Shown here: piece after piece, positions 31,538-41,985 of the stretch
How the letters are laid out: each line of letters starts with the position of its first letter
Position numbering within the stretch: position 1 is the stretch's first letter
Origin: Isochrysis galbana
Lineage: Eukaryota; Haptophyta; Isochrysidales; Isochrysidaceae
Direction: 5' to 3'
Assembly (NCBI GenBank): GCA_018136815.1
Contig: CM030935.1
Location: forward strand, 5,073,194-5,118,793
Length of the DNA: 45,600 nucleotides
The notes under the pieces: generated by a model
Told to the model about the DNA's origin: nothing
The model's input: only the letters and a program-made list of their open reading frames with translations
Database searches by the model: none
Translations under genes and position numbers: made by a program

Positions 31538-34389
31538 CAAAGTTGTTCCGCCAGGTCTGGCGCCAGGTCTGGCGACCTGGCGCCAGGTCGGGGCGACCTG
31601 GCGGTCCAACCCGATAGACCTGGCAGTGAGGGCATAACAAATTTAAAAAAATAAAATAGAAAATAAAAATGGCGCGAAGCGAAGCGCTTGGCGGTTGGCG
31701 CGAGGCCGACGTGCCGACGTGGCGACAGCTCAGGGACATCTGTCAGCATGTCCCTGTCTAGCATGAGCTCGGACGTAGGCTCCGACTCCGTGGAGGTGTG
31801 CCCCTCGCTTGACAAGGCCGTTCCCACGGGTTCCCACCTTCGCGCACCTTTGCACAGTCGGCGGCAGCCATGCTGTGTGTGCGCGGTGGATGTAGCGGCT
31901 ACCTCACAAAATCTCACAATATCCTCTGTTGTCCCTCTCGTCGCTTGCAGGCGGGATTGCATCCGTGGGGCACGGCGCCAGTTGAGCGGCTCAAGTCCTC
32001 AGCGCTGGAGTGGTCGACTGTGATCGAGGCGGACGCGCGTGCGAAGAATCGTGGCAAGGACAAGACCTGCTTGTTCTGCGGCAAGAAATACTCGGGCGGG
32101 CCAGACAAGATCCGCATCCACCTTGACGCCAACGTGAAGCCCCGCGAAGTGGCTACGTGCAAGCCGCTACCTGAGTGGCGAGAGAGGCACCGCGTTGTGC
32201 TAGCCGAAATGCGCGAGCGCGCAGCCGTCGGCGCCGCACGCAAGCAGAAAGCAATCGAGGTGGAAGAGCAGCGCGATCAGCGTCGAGCAGCGGGTGGCGC
32301 AGGACCGGAAGGTGCGGCTGCCGCTGCCGCGGCCAAGTTATTCGACATCAAGACTGTGGACGACGTGACACTGGCCTGGCTCAAGGTGGTTGTCAAGAAG
32401 GCGCTCCCGTTGGATATTTTCGACGACGGTACTTTCCGTGCGGCCGTAGCGACGACGGCTAGGTGTGGCACAAAGCTCACTTGTGGCGCCAAGGGCAATG
32501 TTCACCTCCCCAGGCGCAAGTGCATCACCACGAAGGAGCTGCCCAAGTTTGACACGGCATTGGACCTGAAGATCAAGAACCGCATTGCTGGCGTGCTGAA
32601 GATGTGCGGCGCGACCCTCATCTCTGATGGATGGACAAGCACATCTAATCGCCCCATCATCAACGCGATCGCAACAACCCCGGTGGGCTCCTACTTCATC
32701 ACGGCCGTCGACACTTCAGGCGAGACTAAGGATGCCAAGTTCATTAGCAACTTCATGATCGGGGTGATCGACGATTTCGGGCCGGCTGATGTCACGGCCG
32801 TGTGTATGGATGGTGCGTGCACCGCGGCATTCCCATTGATTGAGCGCGCCCATCCGCATGTCCAGTGCTATATCTGCCCGACACACTCCATCGACAATTT
32901 TATGAAGAACGTCTGCACTGGCAAGGATATGGACACCATCACGGTGCGCGGACAAGGCTCATACCCCTGGGGCGAGGATTTGTTCGCCAACACGTTCACA
33001 GAGGTGTGGGAGGTGGTGAAGTTCATCGTGAACCACCACACGCCACTTGCTGTATATCGAGATATTGCCCGCGCGTGTGAGGACAAGCCGTTCGGGGGCA
33101 CGGAGCTGATCAAGTACGCGGAGACACGATTCGCTTCAAAGCTCCTGATGATCATGCGGTACCACAATGTGAGCGGCATCCTGGAGAAGCTCGTTGTGGA
33201 TGACCGCTACACGGCATGGGCGGCTCGGCAGACATCAGAGACAAAGCAGCGAGTGGCTCGAGTAAAGGCGACGGTCCGCGATGATGCATTGCTCGCCAAC
33301 ATCGCGCTCTGCATTAGGGTCTTGCAGCCCTGTCTCACCCTGCTCCGGCTCACCGATGGCAAGAGAGGTGCGAGGCTTGGCACGGTGTACGCGCATATGC
33401 TCAATCTGGACGTGATGTACCGGGAGCAGATACAGGGCCTCAGTGAGCGAGTGCGCAAGAAGATTCACGCCATATTCATGGCGCGCTGGCATTACTTCCA
33501 TACACCCCTCATGACTGCCGCCTATCGTTTCGAGCCGGAATATTGTCGCAGAGACTTCGATCCTGAACAGCAGTTGGAAGTGCGCCAAGTGCTCAAGATC
33601 ATGTCCACAGAGGCGCATCCGTACACCAACATGCTTGCCGAGCTTGCCGAGTACGAGGAGGCCCTCTCGATTGGAAGCTTTGATCTAACGAACACCCTTG
33701 CCTTCTCAGAGCGCGCCCAGCGGATGCCAAGGCACCAATGGGCAAAGATATTCATGGGCCCTTGGCCCAGCCTGCAGTTTGTGGCGATGCGTCTGCTTTC
33801 CTTGTCGTGTTCTGCTTCTAGCTGCGAGCACTCGTGGTCAATCGAAGGATGGATCCACTCGAAGAAGCGCAACAGGTTGGGCCAGGCGACAGTGGATCGT
33901 CTCATTCGCTGCCATACGAACATCATACTGGAGAGCAACTTGGATGACGAAGAGCAGGCAGTGACTTTACCTTGGGAAGAAGAGATGGAGGTCGACGAGC
34001 CGGAGGAGTCTTCGTCGGAGCCTCCGCCAAGCAGCCGCCGCCGCGTCGAGCTGGATGAATCATCCAGCATTAGTGAGGAAGAGGGATGGGATGAGGGTGC
34101 AGAATGGGAGGAGTGATTGTGTGATTGGACATCTTTGCTTAGGCGGGGAGAGGGGAGAGTGTGTGCAATGGGAGAGGGGAGAGTGCGTGCAGTGTGGAGT
34201 GTGGGGGGGGGCGGAGGACGGGGGGGAGTGCGGGAGTGCGGGAGTGCACGTCTAATATAAAACTCTATACTCTAATATAAAACTAAGTGATGCTATATTT
34301 AGAAACCTGGCGCTAGACCTGGCGCCAGGTCTAGCGCTAGACTTTGGCCCCTTGGACCGCTAGGTCTGGCACCTGGCGGAACAACTTAG
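31538..34389 (+). mobile_element. Complete hAT DNA transposon, 2852 bp
   Basis: The ends are terminal inverted repeats: CAAAGTTGTTCCGCCAGGT on the left and the reverse complement of CTAAGTTGTTCCGCCAGGT on the right (one mismatch). They are flanked by an exact 8-bp target-site duplication, TCTGCAAT, at 31530-31537 and 34390-34397. Eight bases is the hAT superfamily length. Both subterminal regions (31550-31625 and 34305-34380) carry clustered copies of CCAGGTC/GACCTGG in both orientations, the usual transposase-binding style of hAT ends. A single transposase gene fills the interior. The perfect TSD and uninterrupted ORF indicate recent insertion. Confidence 0.92.
31748..34116 (+). CDS. hAT transposase (BED, DUF659-type, dimerisation domain)
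   Basis: Preferred model is exon 31748-31891 plus exon 31951-34116 (769 aa) with a 59-nt intron ending TTGCAG. An uninterrupted frame from ATG 31870 is an alternative. A zinc finger of BED type is seen at TCLFCGKKYSGGPDKIRIHL with further His/Cys. The catalytic core shows the first Asp in TLISDGWTSTSNRP, the second in VTAVCMDGACTAAFP, and a CPTHSIDN motif. The third acidic residue lies in SCSASSCEHSWSIEGWIHSK within the C-terminal hAT dimerisation region. All three acidic positions are present, so activity is plausible. The tail is Glu/Ser-rich. The enzyme would excise and reinsert the surrounding element. Confidence 0.92.
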
Positions 34390-34397
34390 TCTGCAAT

Positions 34398-34988
34398 CCA
34401 ATACAAATATACACAGCCTCCCACCGGTGTGCGCGCATACCCGAGCCGCCACGCATGCATAGCGTTGGTATCCAGGTCTCTGCAGCATTCGTGCGCAAAC
34501 GTTTCGAGAGTAACGGAAACCAAGAATTCACTATCACAAATGAATGCTAGCCATGCTCGTCGCGCAGCATAGCCCAAGATTGCGGAGTGATGGTGGGCGA
34601 AGACGGTCCCATGTTGCTTCTGCAAGGATCCGATTTCGCCCGGACCAACCGGCTCGTCATCGATCTTGGGTAGTGATCCTCGCAACGGGATGCACCGGGT
34701 GAATGCATTGAGAATCCCAGAGAGCGGCGGGGTTGTGGCGGGCGACATGGAACTGCGAGCTGTGACGGACTGCAACCCCTAGTCGACCGCCACCTGGAAT
34801 GGCGAGAGTGATTCGATAGCAAGCATCCAGGCATCCATGGTGAGCGCACACGGAGCGCACGCCCACGAAGCGCACGCTCCGCGCCCGAACGGCGCCTCGC
34901 CGACAGCCATCGCGCGAGACAATAGGCTGAAGGGCACGAAATTCAGCCAGCGGCCACAGGTCTTAGTGGCTGTGGATGGCCTACGAGC
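34398..34988. other. Right flank of the hAT element and 3' flank of the Sfi1-like gene
   Basis: Minus-strand frames cross this stretch (34386-34775, including GSLQKQHGTVFAHHHSAILG, and 34547-34849), but none shows a domain. A further 3' exon of the Sfi1-like gene is possible: a GTAGGT donor lies just before its stop, and a CCCTTCAG acceptor is at about 34935. I cannot choose between the two endings. Confidence 0.35.
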
Positions 34989-37289
34989 TCATGCGCTCCA
35001 CCTACCGTTCAACCTCCGGGAGCGCCCCGTGTTGACAGCCGCCTCCACCTTGGCCTGCATCGTCCGGAGCCGCTCGAGCTGCGCGGTCGCCTTGGCGTCC
35101 GCGGCCTGAAGCGCCCGCATGGCGGAAGCTTCCAGTGCCGCCATCGAGCGCACGGCGTGGGCGGCAGCAGCGGCGCCCACTCGCCGGGCATCGGAGAGGC
35201 GCTCCTCCTGAACGGGACAAAACGCGGTCAGAGGCCGCACGTCGTTGGTGCGCATCGGGGCAGTAGGCAGCATCCCGTTCATCACTAAAGCCGCACGCGT
35301 GCGCGTCCTTTGGCGCATGGCTGCCGCGCGCGTCCGAGGGTCGGATCATACGATGAATATGACCTAACCATCGATTCATCGACAAGTTGAGGCCATTAGA
35401 TTCGATGCTCGGTTAGCTCAATGGCTCCATGAGAGGGGGCAGGCGCACCTGCGCTCGCAGCGTCGCGGCCGACCGTTGCAACTGCGCTTCTGCAGATGAG
35501 AGACGCGCGTGCAGGCCGGCCTCTTCGGCGCGAACCTGCGGGTGGCACAGCGGTATGAGGACATGGGGCCAACTTGCGCTAGCCTCACCGGTGGAGTGAG
35601 CAACAGCTGGGCCGGGACCGTTCCGGCCCAGCCAAAACGGCAAGCACAGACGTGGCGGCTGATCAGGCGCAGATGCATAGTGCGATGGGCAGCCGCCATG
35701 CGACGGTCGGTGGCGGCGCGCGCGGCAATCGGATGCACCCGCTGGAGCATGGAGAGCGCCTGCTCAGCCGCGGCATCGCTCCGCTGCACGTCCTCCCGCA
35801 GCACCGCGATCTCGGCGCGCTCACGAGCCTGCCACCAGGCCGGGCAAACGAGGGCCGCCCCATGGTGAGTCGGTGGGAACGCGCGCAGCAGGCGGTCTTG
35901 GCGCCGGCCGTGCAGGGTTGCGGCGGCACACGGCCGTTCTCCGAATCCGAGGAGGTCGCTCGGCGGAGCGCACCAACTGCCTCTTGAGCGAATCGTGCGC
36001 AGTGAGGCACAGCCTCGTCTGCACTCCCTCCCACGACGCCACCTCCGCCTCGATGGCGTCACACTCAGCGTCGGCGCCGCTGCGACGTGAGGCAAAGGCG
36101 GCCGCACGCCCCGCGGCGATCGCCTGAGCCAGAGGGACACGAACGGCGCGCGCGTGTGCCGGTCGTTGGGCGTGCTCGCGGCGACGCTGGCGCCGATGGC
36201 TGGCAAAGCAAACTAGTGGCAGTGGCCGGGAGCGCGCACCAGGGCCTGCACCATTGCCGGCATCTCGTCCTCGCCCCACAGACTCTTGACGGCGCCGAGG
36301 CGCGCCGCCTCAGCCTCCGCCTCGGCGCGCGCCGCCCAGGCCTCCTCCTCCTTTTTTTCTGCGGCGGCGGCCGCCCGCAATCGCTCGCCCCGCACGCGGA
36401 GGCAGAAGGCCAGCCAGCGCGAGAGCAACCGCTGGAAGCTCGCTTGCCGTCTGCCACGGGCGAGCGCGAGCTCGGCGCGCAGGCGACGCGCGCCGGCGCG
36501 CGCGAGCGTGCGCCAGCGCAAGAGCGCACCCCGGCGGCGCAGGTTCAGCGCGCTGTGCGCGGCCCGCCGCGCGAGCGCTGCCAGCTGCAACAGCAGACGG
36601 AGGCTACCGAGCGCCCGCCGCATGAGCGCACGCTCCCGCCGCTCAAGCATCCAAGCGACGAGGCTGCCGTGCACCGCGCGCACCGCCAGCTCGCGCGTCG
36701 CACGGCCGCGCATCGCGCCAAGCGCGCGGCGGAGCCCGACGGCGGTCGAGCGGCCCTCCATCGAGCGCATCGCCGCCCAACGGCGCCACTGGGCGCGCAG
36801 GTGCGCGTCGCGCCGTGCGCGGAAGCGGCGGCACAGGTGATATTCGAGCGCGATTGAGAGGGCGCGGTGCTCGCTTGCCATCTCGTCGCACTCGGCCTGC
36901 AAGGCAGTGAGTCGCTGCTCAGCCTCGCCTGTCGTCCTTCGCGCGTGCGCGAGCGCTTCGCGCTTGGCGAGCCGCACGGCTCGCTTCCAGCCCAAGAAGA
37001 CGCGGAGAAGAGGCCCCGATATCCATCTGGCGACCCGCGTGCGCCTGCTCTCGAGTCGAGTCATCTCCTTGAGCCAGCGCACTTGCTCGCTCTTGAGGTT
37101 GAGCGCCGCCTCCGCATCTGCGAGCCGGCGAGAGAAAGCCCGCAGCTGCAGCTGGAGAGAGAGAGGAGGAGCAGGAGAAAGAGAAGGAGCAGGAGAGAGA
37201 GAAGGGGCGGAGGGCGGAGGGCGGAGGGCGGCGTCCGGAACCCAGCGGAGGCCGAAGAGGGGGGAGGAGGAGTTGTGAGGCGAGGACAT
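34989..37289 (-). CDS. Sfi1-like coiled-coil / Trp-repeat protein
   Basis: Five exons, all phase 0: 37289-36240, 36123-35974, 35828-35739, 35535-35449 and 35207-34989 (531 aa). All four donors are GTGCG/GTGCA and acceptors are CAG. Exon 1 starts MSSPHNSSSPLFGLRWVP, then a Pro/Ser linker and long helices with repeated Trp/Arg motifs about 30-40 residues apart: LRVFLGWKRAVRLAK, LRAQWRRWAAMRS, SLVAWMLERR, ALLRWRTLARAG and LLSRWLAFCLRVRG. These resemble the repeats that bind centrin in Sfi1, a centrosome/basal body protein. Exons 2-5 are Ala/Glu/Arg coiled coil (for example ERAEIAVLREDVQRSDAAAE). A role at basal bodies or centrosomes is an inference. The first ATG after the (CT)n tract was chosen as start. 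Confidence 0.7.
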
Positions 37290-37390
37290 TTGTGAGGAAA
37301 GAGGGAGGGGGGGAGGGGGGGAGGGGGAGATGGAGAAGGAGAGAGGGAGGGAGGAGGGAGGGAGGGAGGGAGGGAGGGAGGGAGGGAGAG

Positions 37391-37775
<385 letters not shown>

Positions 37776-37993
37776 CTTCTCATTCACAGGTCGCACCGGG
37801 GATGAGTTTTTATTTAAAACACTCTAGATTCTAGAGGGTTCAGGCTACTACCGTTAGCTACTGTGAGGGTCCCATCGCACTCAAGGTATAAGGCACTGCC
37901 TCGCGCCATCGCCTGTACAAAAAAAATCTTGAAGGTGTCCGCTATGCTACTAGTGAGCGCCATCGCCTATACACCACAATCTCACTCATTCCT

Positions 37994-38473
37994 TTGTCTT
38001 TGGTTTTGGGCCTTGCGGTTTCATCTCATGGAAGCCATATAGGGCCCTCCAAGGGGGCTTTGGATCAGCTCACACATCTCGCCCTCTCCTCCATCGGCAT
38101 CGGCCACGAGGGAATGAGGGCATTTGTTGGGTCCAAGGGCGCCAATCTCGTCACTCTCAAGCTCTGCCAAAACAACATTGGCGACGAGGGGATGAGGGCA
38201 TTTGCTGAGGCAGTCTGTGGTTCCAACGCACCACAGGAGTGGTACTCATCGAGCACAATCAGTCCACGAGACGCGAGTGTGGTGGACTGTATGATTTGCC
38301 CTCCTTCTTGTGCTGCACTGGTACGTCCCGTGGTGCAAGTGTGTGTTGTGGACAACCGCACATGGAGGGTCTTGAACAATCTAGACAAACTCATGCTTGG
38401 GGGAAACCCAATTGCGGGAGAGGGTATCAAGGCATTCGCCATGGGGCGCTTGAACACGCGAATTCATACTTGA
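37994..38473 (+). pseudogene. Leucine-rich repeat fragment (RNI type)
   Basis: Contains two full 28-residue ribonuclease-inhibitor-type repeats, HLALSSIGIGHEGMRAFVGS and LKLCQNNIGDEGMRAFAEAV, and a third after an unrelated insert, DKLMLGGNPIAGEGIKAFAM. About 65 residues between repeats two and three do not fit the pattern. They contain GTACGT and GTGTGT donor-like sites, so this may be an intron read through. No start context or other domains are seen. Either it is an exon group of an NLR/LRR-type gene or a truncated copy. The LRR identity is secure, the gene model is not. Confidence 0.55.
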
Positions 38474-38534
38474 ACTCGGTGGTTATGACTGTCGGAGCCT
38501 TTGATCAACTAGAAGTCACACATTGGACGATCGG

Positions 38535-39539
38535 TCAGCTTGGTTGAGAGTGTGTGCTCAGGTGTCTGGGGGCACCAACGGAGAGTGTGTCACTTTCGGA
38601 AACCCTGGTTTCTCTAGGTGTTTCTTCGATCGATGGCGTGTCGCTCGGTGTCTCGGGTCGAGCCGGCGTGGGGGCCGGGTCGGGTGGCAAGGCCTCTCTC
38701 GCTTCGGCTTGGAGGCGCGAGGCGAAGTGCACCACGCGCTCCCACGAGTTCAAGAATTCCGTTTTGTTGATCCTGCTCCCCTCGTGGACGAAGTTTTCAG
38801 GAAGGTGCTCTACGTATCGCGCGCATTCTTCTCGCGTGTATGGGGTTGTGAAGGTTTCGTCCTTATAGACGTTGTGCGCGACATGTGTATGCAGGGATTC
38901 CCATAGGCTGGTCCACGCTGTGGCCCACAAGAGTGGGGTGAAAACGTGAAGTGTATCAACAAGGGTCTTGAGTTGAAATTTTTGGTGCTTTGAACAGAGG
39001 GCGAGGGGGTTCGTGCTGTTTGGGTTGGTTCTAGAGGGAAGGGAGAGTAGGAGAGGGAGTCAAGTGTTGAAAGAGGGCCCAAGGCAGGGCACTGAGTTGT
39101 AGGTTCTTGTGGCCCACAGGAGTGGGGTGAAAACGAAAAGTGAGTCAACATGTTGAAAAACAGAGGCACAAGTTGCTCTCCGTAGGAGATTGATGGTTGT
39201 GAAGTGCCCTCCCATGTTGGGTGCACTGATGGTAGAGGTTTCCACCATGGGGAGGGCAGCTGAGCTGCCCTCCCACATGAGGTGCTCTTGGGGGTGGGAG
39301 GGTTTCCCACTGTTGGAGGGGGTCTCAAAGACCCCCTGCATGCTACGCAGAGCCATGGGGGCAACCTGTTCGGTGCCAGTGCTCGCCACCCCGCGCGCTT
39401 GCGCGGGCGTGGTTTGGATGGGCTGGATGGGCTCTGAGAGGGCTTTCTGACGAGCCGCCTCGGGCGGCATGGGGCGTCCCAGGTGGGGCGCGGTGGCGAG
39501 GATCGCCTGGGGCTCGGGAGCGGTCGCGGCACGCTCCAT
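38535..39539 (-). pseudogene. Gag-like ORF, copy 2, with duplicated internal segment
   Basis: Same-frame pieces on the minus strand. The first, 39539-39060, starts MERAATAPEPQAILATAPHL. The second, 38930-38535, contains TAWTSLWESLHTHVAHN, YTREECARYVEHLPENFVHE and NKTEFLNSWERVVHFASRLQ, then an acidic Pro/Thr-rich tail. Both carry the motif VFTPLLWAT, in VDSLFVFTPLLWAT and VDTLHVFTPLLWAT, spaced by the 189-bp repeat. This implies that a tandem duplication interrupted one ancestral frame. The helical middle part resembles a retroelement capsid only in general character. No RT follows. The product is unknown. Confidence 0.45.
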
Positions 39540-39561
39540 AGTTCAAACTATAACAATAGTT
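38920..39561. repeat. Large dispersed repeat R5, copy 2 (642 bp)
   Basis: Direct, nearly identical copy of 25246-25886, about 13.7 kb away. It has two units of the 189-bp minisatellite (starts at 38920 and 39109). It ends at the same AACTATAACAATAGTT palindrome, after which the flanks differ (GTTAAC here, G run there). This shared edge marks an element boundary. Confidence 0.9.
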
Positions 39562-40021
39562 GTTAACTTTCTACTACTATAACTTTTAATATTAGTCTAT
39601 TACTAACCTTAAAGTACGTTGGCTTTTTGTCTGCTGACAGTCGACTATCAGCCCCCCCCCCACTAATACTGAGGTCTCAGAACTGATATCAGTACTGATG
39701 AAACTGCAAGGATGCGAGTCTCCGCCTCTCTTGGTCCAGCGCTTTCGAGGCTACCCTAGCCGCTCAGGCTGAGTCGGTCCGTGACGCTACGATCAAATCC
39801 CAACGACCAGCTCGTTTCGAACCTAGGGATCGCGTCTGCATGCGATTACCAGGCCATGCTGAGGAGCTTAGGAGCAGCTAGGTGGGCTGCGCGGGCAATG
39901 ATGCCAGAGGGTCAGGGGGTGGTCGGACTGTCGGCAGCCCGACACGGCGCTGCATCGGGCGGGAATCAAATGCCGAATGTAGCTTAGATATAAAGGAACC
40001 GATCCCCCCAGCCGGGCGCGA
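39562..40021. other. Intergenic region
   Basis: No gene is seen. A C run lies at 39653-39661, and a short ACTGATATCAGTACTGATG palindromic stretch at about 39681-39699. Confidence 0.35.
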
Positions 40022-40236
40022 GCGCCAATTCTTTACGGCGGTAGAGCGCGAGCGCGCGTGAGCCGGAAGGGGCGAGAGGGGGGGCGAATCGCACCATTTC
40101 TTGGCGATGATTTTCGTAGCCTACTCGTAGCGTCAGGTAGCCCCCCCCCCCGGAGCTTTTTTATTGGGCATCGCGCCACGGTTAATAAATGCAGCCCAAC
40201 CCTCACTAATAGTTATAAGCCCCTGTTTGACCGCCA
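40022..40236 (-). repeat. MITE-like repeat R4, copy C (inverted)
   Basis: About 215 bp, the reverse complement of copy A at 22741-22956. It ends AGCCCCTGTTTGACCGCC, includes TTTTTTATTGGGCATCGC, and starts with CCAATTCTTTACGG. Identity is moderate with small indels, so it is older than the R5 duplication. Confidence 0.8.
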
Positions 40237-40647
40237 TACTTTGCAGGGTCTGCCTATATTTTTCGGCTTTTCCTTTTATTTACGGCTATGGCAAGAGGAG
40301 TCGCGGTGGCGATCTGAGTGTAACCAAAGGGCGAGTCGGGGAGTGGGAGATGGCCGCCACTGTCGGCGGCGGCGGCCGAAACGTAAAAACGAGAGATCTC
40401 GAGGGTGGTCACTATTCTCACAGTCTTGCAGAGGCGGGGAACACAGGGGGCGAGGTGCGAGATCCCAACATCAAGTTCGAGGCCGAGCCAGGAAAGCTTC
40501 GATCACATGATATCCAGGTGAGTCCGAGACAACGACGGGCATGCTAGAATGAGCCGAAGAGGGCAGAAGAAGTGTTCTGAGGGTGACGACGCGTGATCGG
40601 CGCGAAGCAAGGAGTACGTGCCGATCCCTTACACTAGGACACGCGCA

Positions 40648-41565
40648 TCAGTGCATCACCTTGACGCCATGGCCAATATGCGAGCTGGTGACGTGACCGA
40701 CGGCCACGAGCGTCGGAACGCCGCGCGCGACGCCGCCGGCTGGCGTGCCCCAGCCAAAGATGGAGGCTAGGCACGCATAGCAAGGGCAGCAAAAGACGAG
40801 TGCCACGCCCTGGCAGGTGGTGCAGCAGAGCGCACAGCACGCGCAGCAGCAGCAGGCGAGCAACGACATGAGGAGGAGTGCAGCGAGCATGCGGCGCGGC
40901 ACCGTAATGTGAGGTGCCTTGCACTGGCCCCAATACCAGTCCTTGACCGTGACGCGCAGCTCGTAGCCCGGTTCAGCGTCGTCGCCGCTGGCGCCACCTT
41001 TGCAGCAGTCGAGGTAGACGAAGCCAGGCTGCGCGGCGCCGTCAGCTGGGCAGCATGAACCATCGCCGCAGCAATCGAGGGCCAGGTCCGGGCAGCAGCT
41101 GCCCCCCGCACTGCCCGCTCTGCCCGTGCCTCTGCCCCGCACGACGAGGTCTGCCGGGCCGAGCACTCCTCCCGGCCAGCAGCGCCCGGTGCTCCAGAGG
41201 TGCTCCTTGTGCCCTCCGCCGACTGTCTGGAGCGTGATGCTCGCGTTCGGTCCTATCCAGACACACCCAGCGTCCTCAACGTCTGTGCACTCCTCACACG
41301 TCCGATCGGATTGAGGAGCACAGAGACAAGCTGCGGGAGAGAGAGAGAAGAGCCCCGAGGGACAGGAGGAGAGGAGGTTCTGTGGGTTGTGGCAGCTGGA
41401 GGAGGCATGACACCAGGCGCAGGCGGGGGAGGAGGCGCAGCTTGAGCATGAGCTCAGCTCAGAGCACGAGAGGCTCCCCTCCAGTCCTAGAACTAGAAGC
41501 AGAAGCGAGAGAGGGAAGAGCGAAGAAGAAGGGGGCCTCCCCATCGCGACGAGCTCTCTCTCCAT
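40648..41565 (-). CDS. Cysteine-rich PSI-type membrane protein
   Basis: Intronless, 305 residues, or 298 if the second in-frame ATG at 41544 is used. The second start gives a cleaner signal peptide (MGRPPSSSLFPLSLLLLVLG). Two PSI-like modules follow: CSELSSCSSCASSPACAWC, then CAPQSDRTCEECTDVEDAGC with VWIG after it. A further Cys-rich region (CCGDGSCCPADG) comes next. A TM helix of about 25 residues (RMLAALLLMSLLACCCCACC) is packed with Cys that could be palmitoylated. The tail is short and Gly/Val/His-rich. PSI domains position extracellular ligand-binding parts of receptors. The likely location is the cell surface or secretory membranes. The specific role is unknown. Confidence 0.7.
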   Translation of the reverse strand: MERELVAMGRPPSSSLFPLSLLLLVLGLEGSLSCSELSSCSSCASSPACAWCHASSSCHNPQNLLSSCPSGLFSLSPAACLCAPQSDRTCEECTDVEDAGCVWIGPNASITLQTVGGGHKEHLWSTGRCWPGGVLGPADLVVRGRGTGRAGSAGGSCCPDLALDCCGDGSCCPADGAAQPGFVYLDCCKGGASGDDAEPGYELRVTVKDWYWGQCKAPHITVPRRMLAALLLMSLLACCCCACCALCCTTCQGVALVFCCPCYACLASIFGWGTPAGGVARGVPTLVAVGHVTSSHIGHGVKVMH

Positions 41566-41658
41566 CTCTCTGCTGCGGTCTCTCGCCTCTCCAATTTTCT
41601 TTTAGAACGTCTCTCTCTCATTCTTCCTGCTAACCTCTAATTTTAACATCACTGATGT

Positions 41659-41771
41659 GAGCATTAGTACCATTACTCTCACTAGCCCGGAACTAACACG
41701 ACAACCCTCAGCGCACCTGCCCGTACGCCTCGACGCATGTTGCTGCCACAGAAACATACACCTATGCATCC
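41659..41771 (+). repeat. Dispersed repeat R2, copy 2
   Basis: Direct relative of 2682-2801 with GAGCATTAGTACCATTACTC, CGCACCTGCCCGTACGCC and CACCTATGCATC. Here R1 units are not found beside it. It starts about 95 bp upstream of the PSI-type gene. Confidence 0.75.
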
Positions 41772-41886
41772 CTCCTTATCTCCCCCCCCCGCAGTCCCCC
41801 GGCTCCCAGTCTAACCCCCTGTTGTCTGTTGTATGTGTATGTTGTATACCTAGATAGGAAATACGGCGCAGAGGCCTGCAAATATA

Positions 41887-41985
41887 GCCAAATACATATG
41901 TATTTGGCCTCTGGCCAAATACATTTCAAATACATTCGAGGCCTACAACCCAGGACGCGCTTCAAATACAGCCAAATACATTGAC
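41887..41985. repeat. AAATACA repeats with 22-bp perfect palindrome
   Basis: Several copies of CCAAATACA/TCAAATACA. The first pair forms a perfect 22-bp palindrome at 41887-41908 centred on CATATG. A looser inverted pair, GGCCAAATACATTTC and TTCGAGGCC, follows. Confidence 0.75.

Noticed and set aside
35409-35482. tRNA-like 5' sequence (GCTCGGTTAGCTCAATGG)
   Set aside because: It looks like an acceptor/D-arm start but no T-loop GTTCRANNC or matching acceptor stem follows within tRNA length, and it lies in an intron of the Sfi1-like gene.
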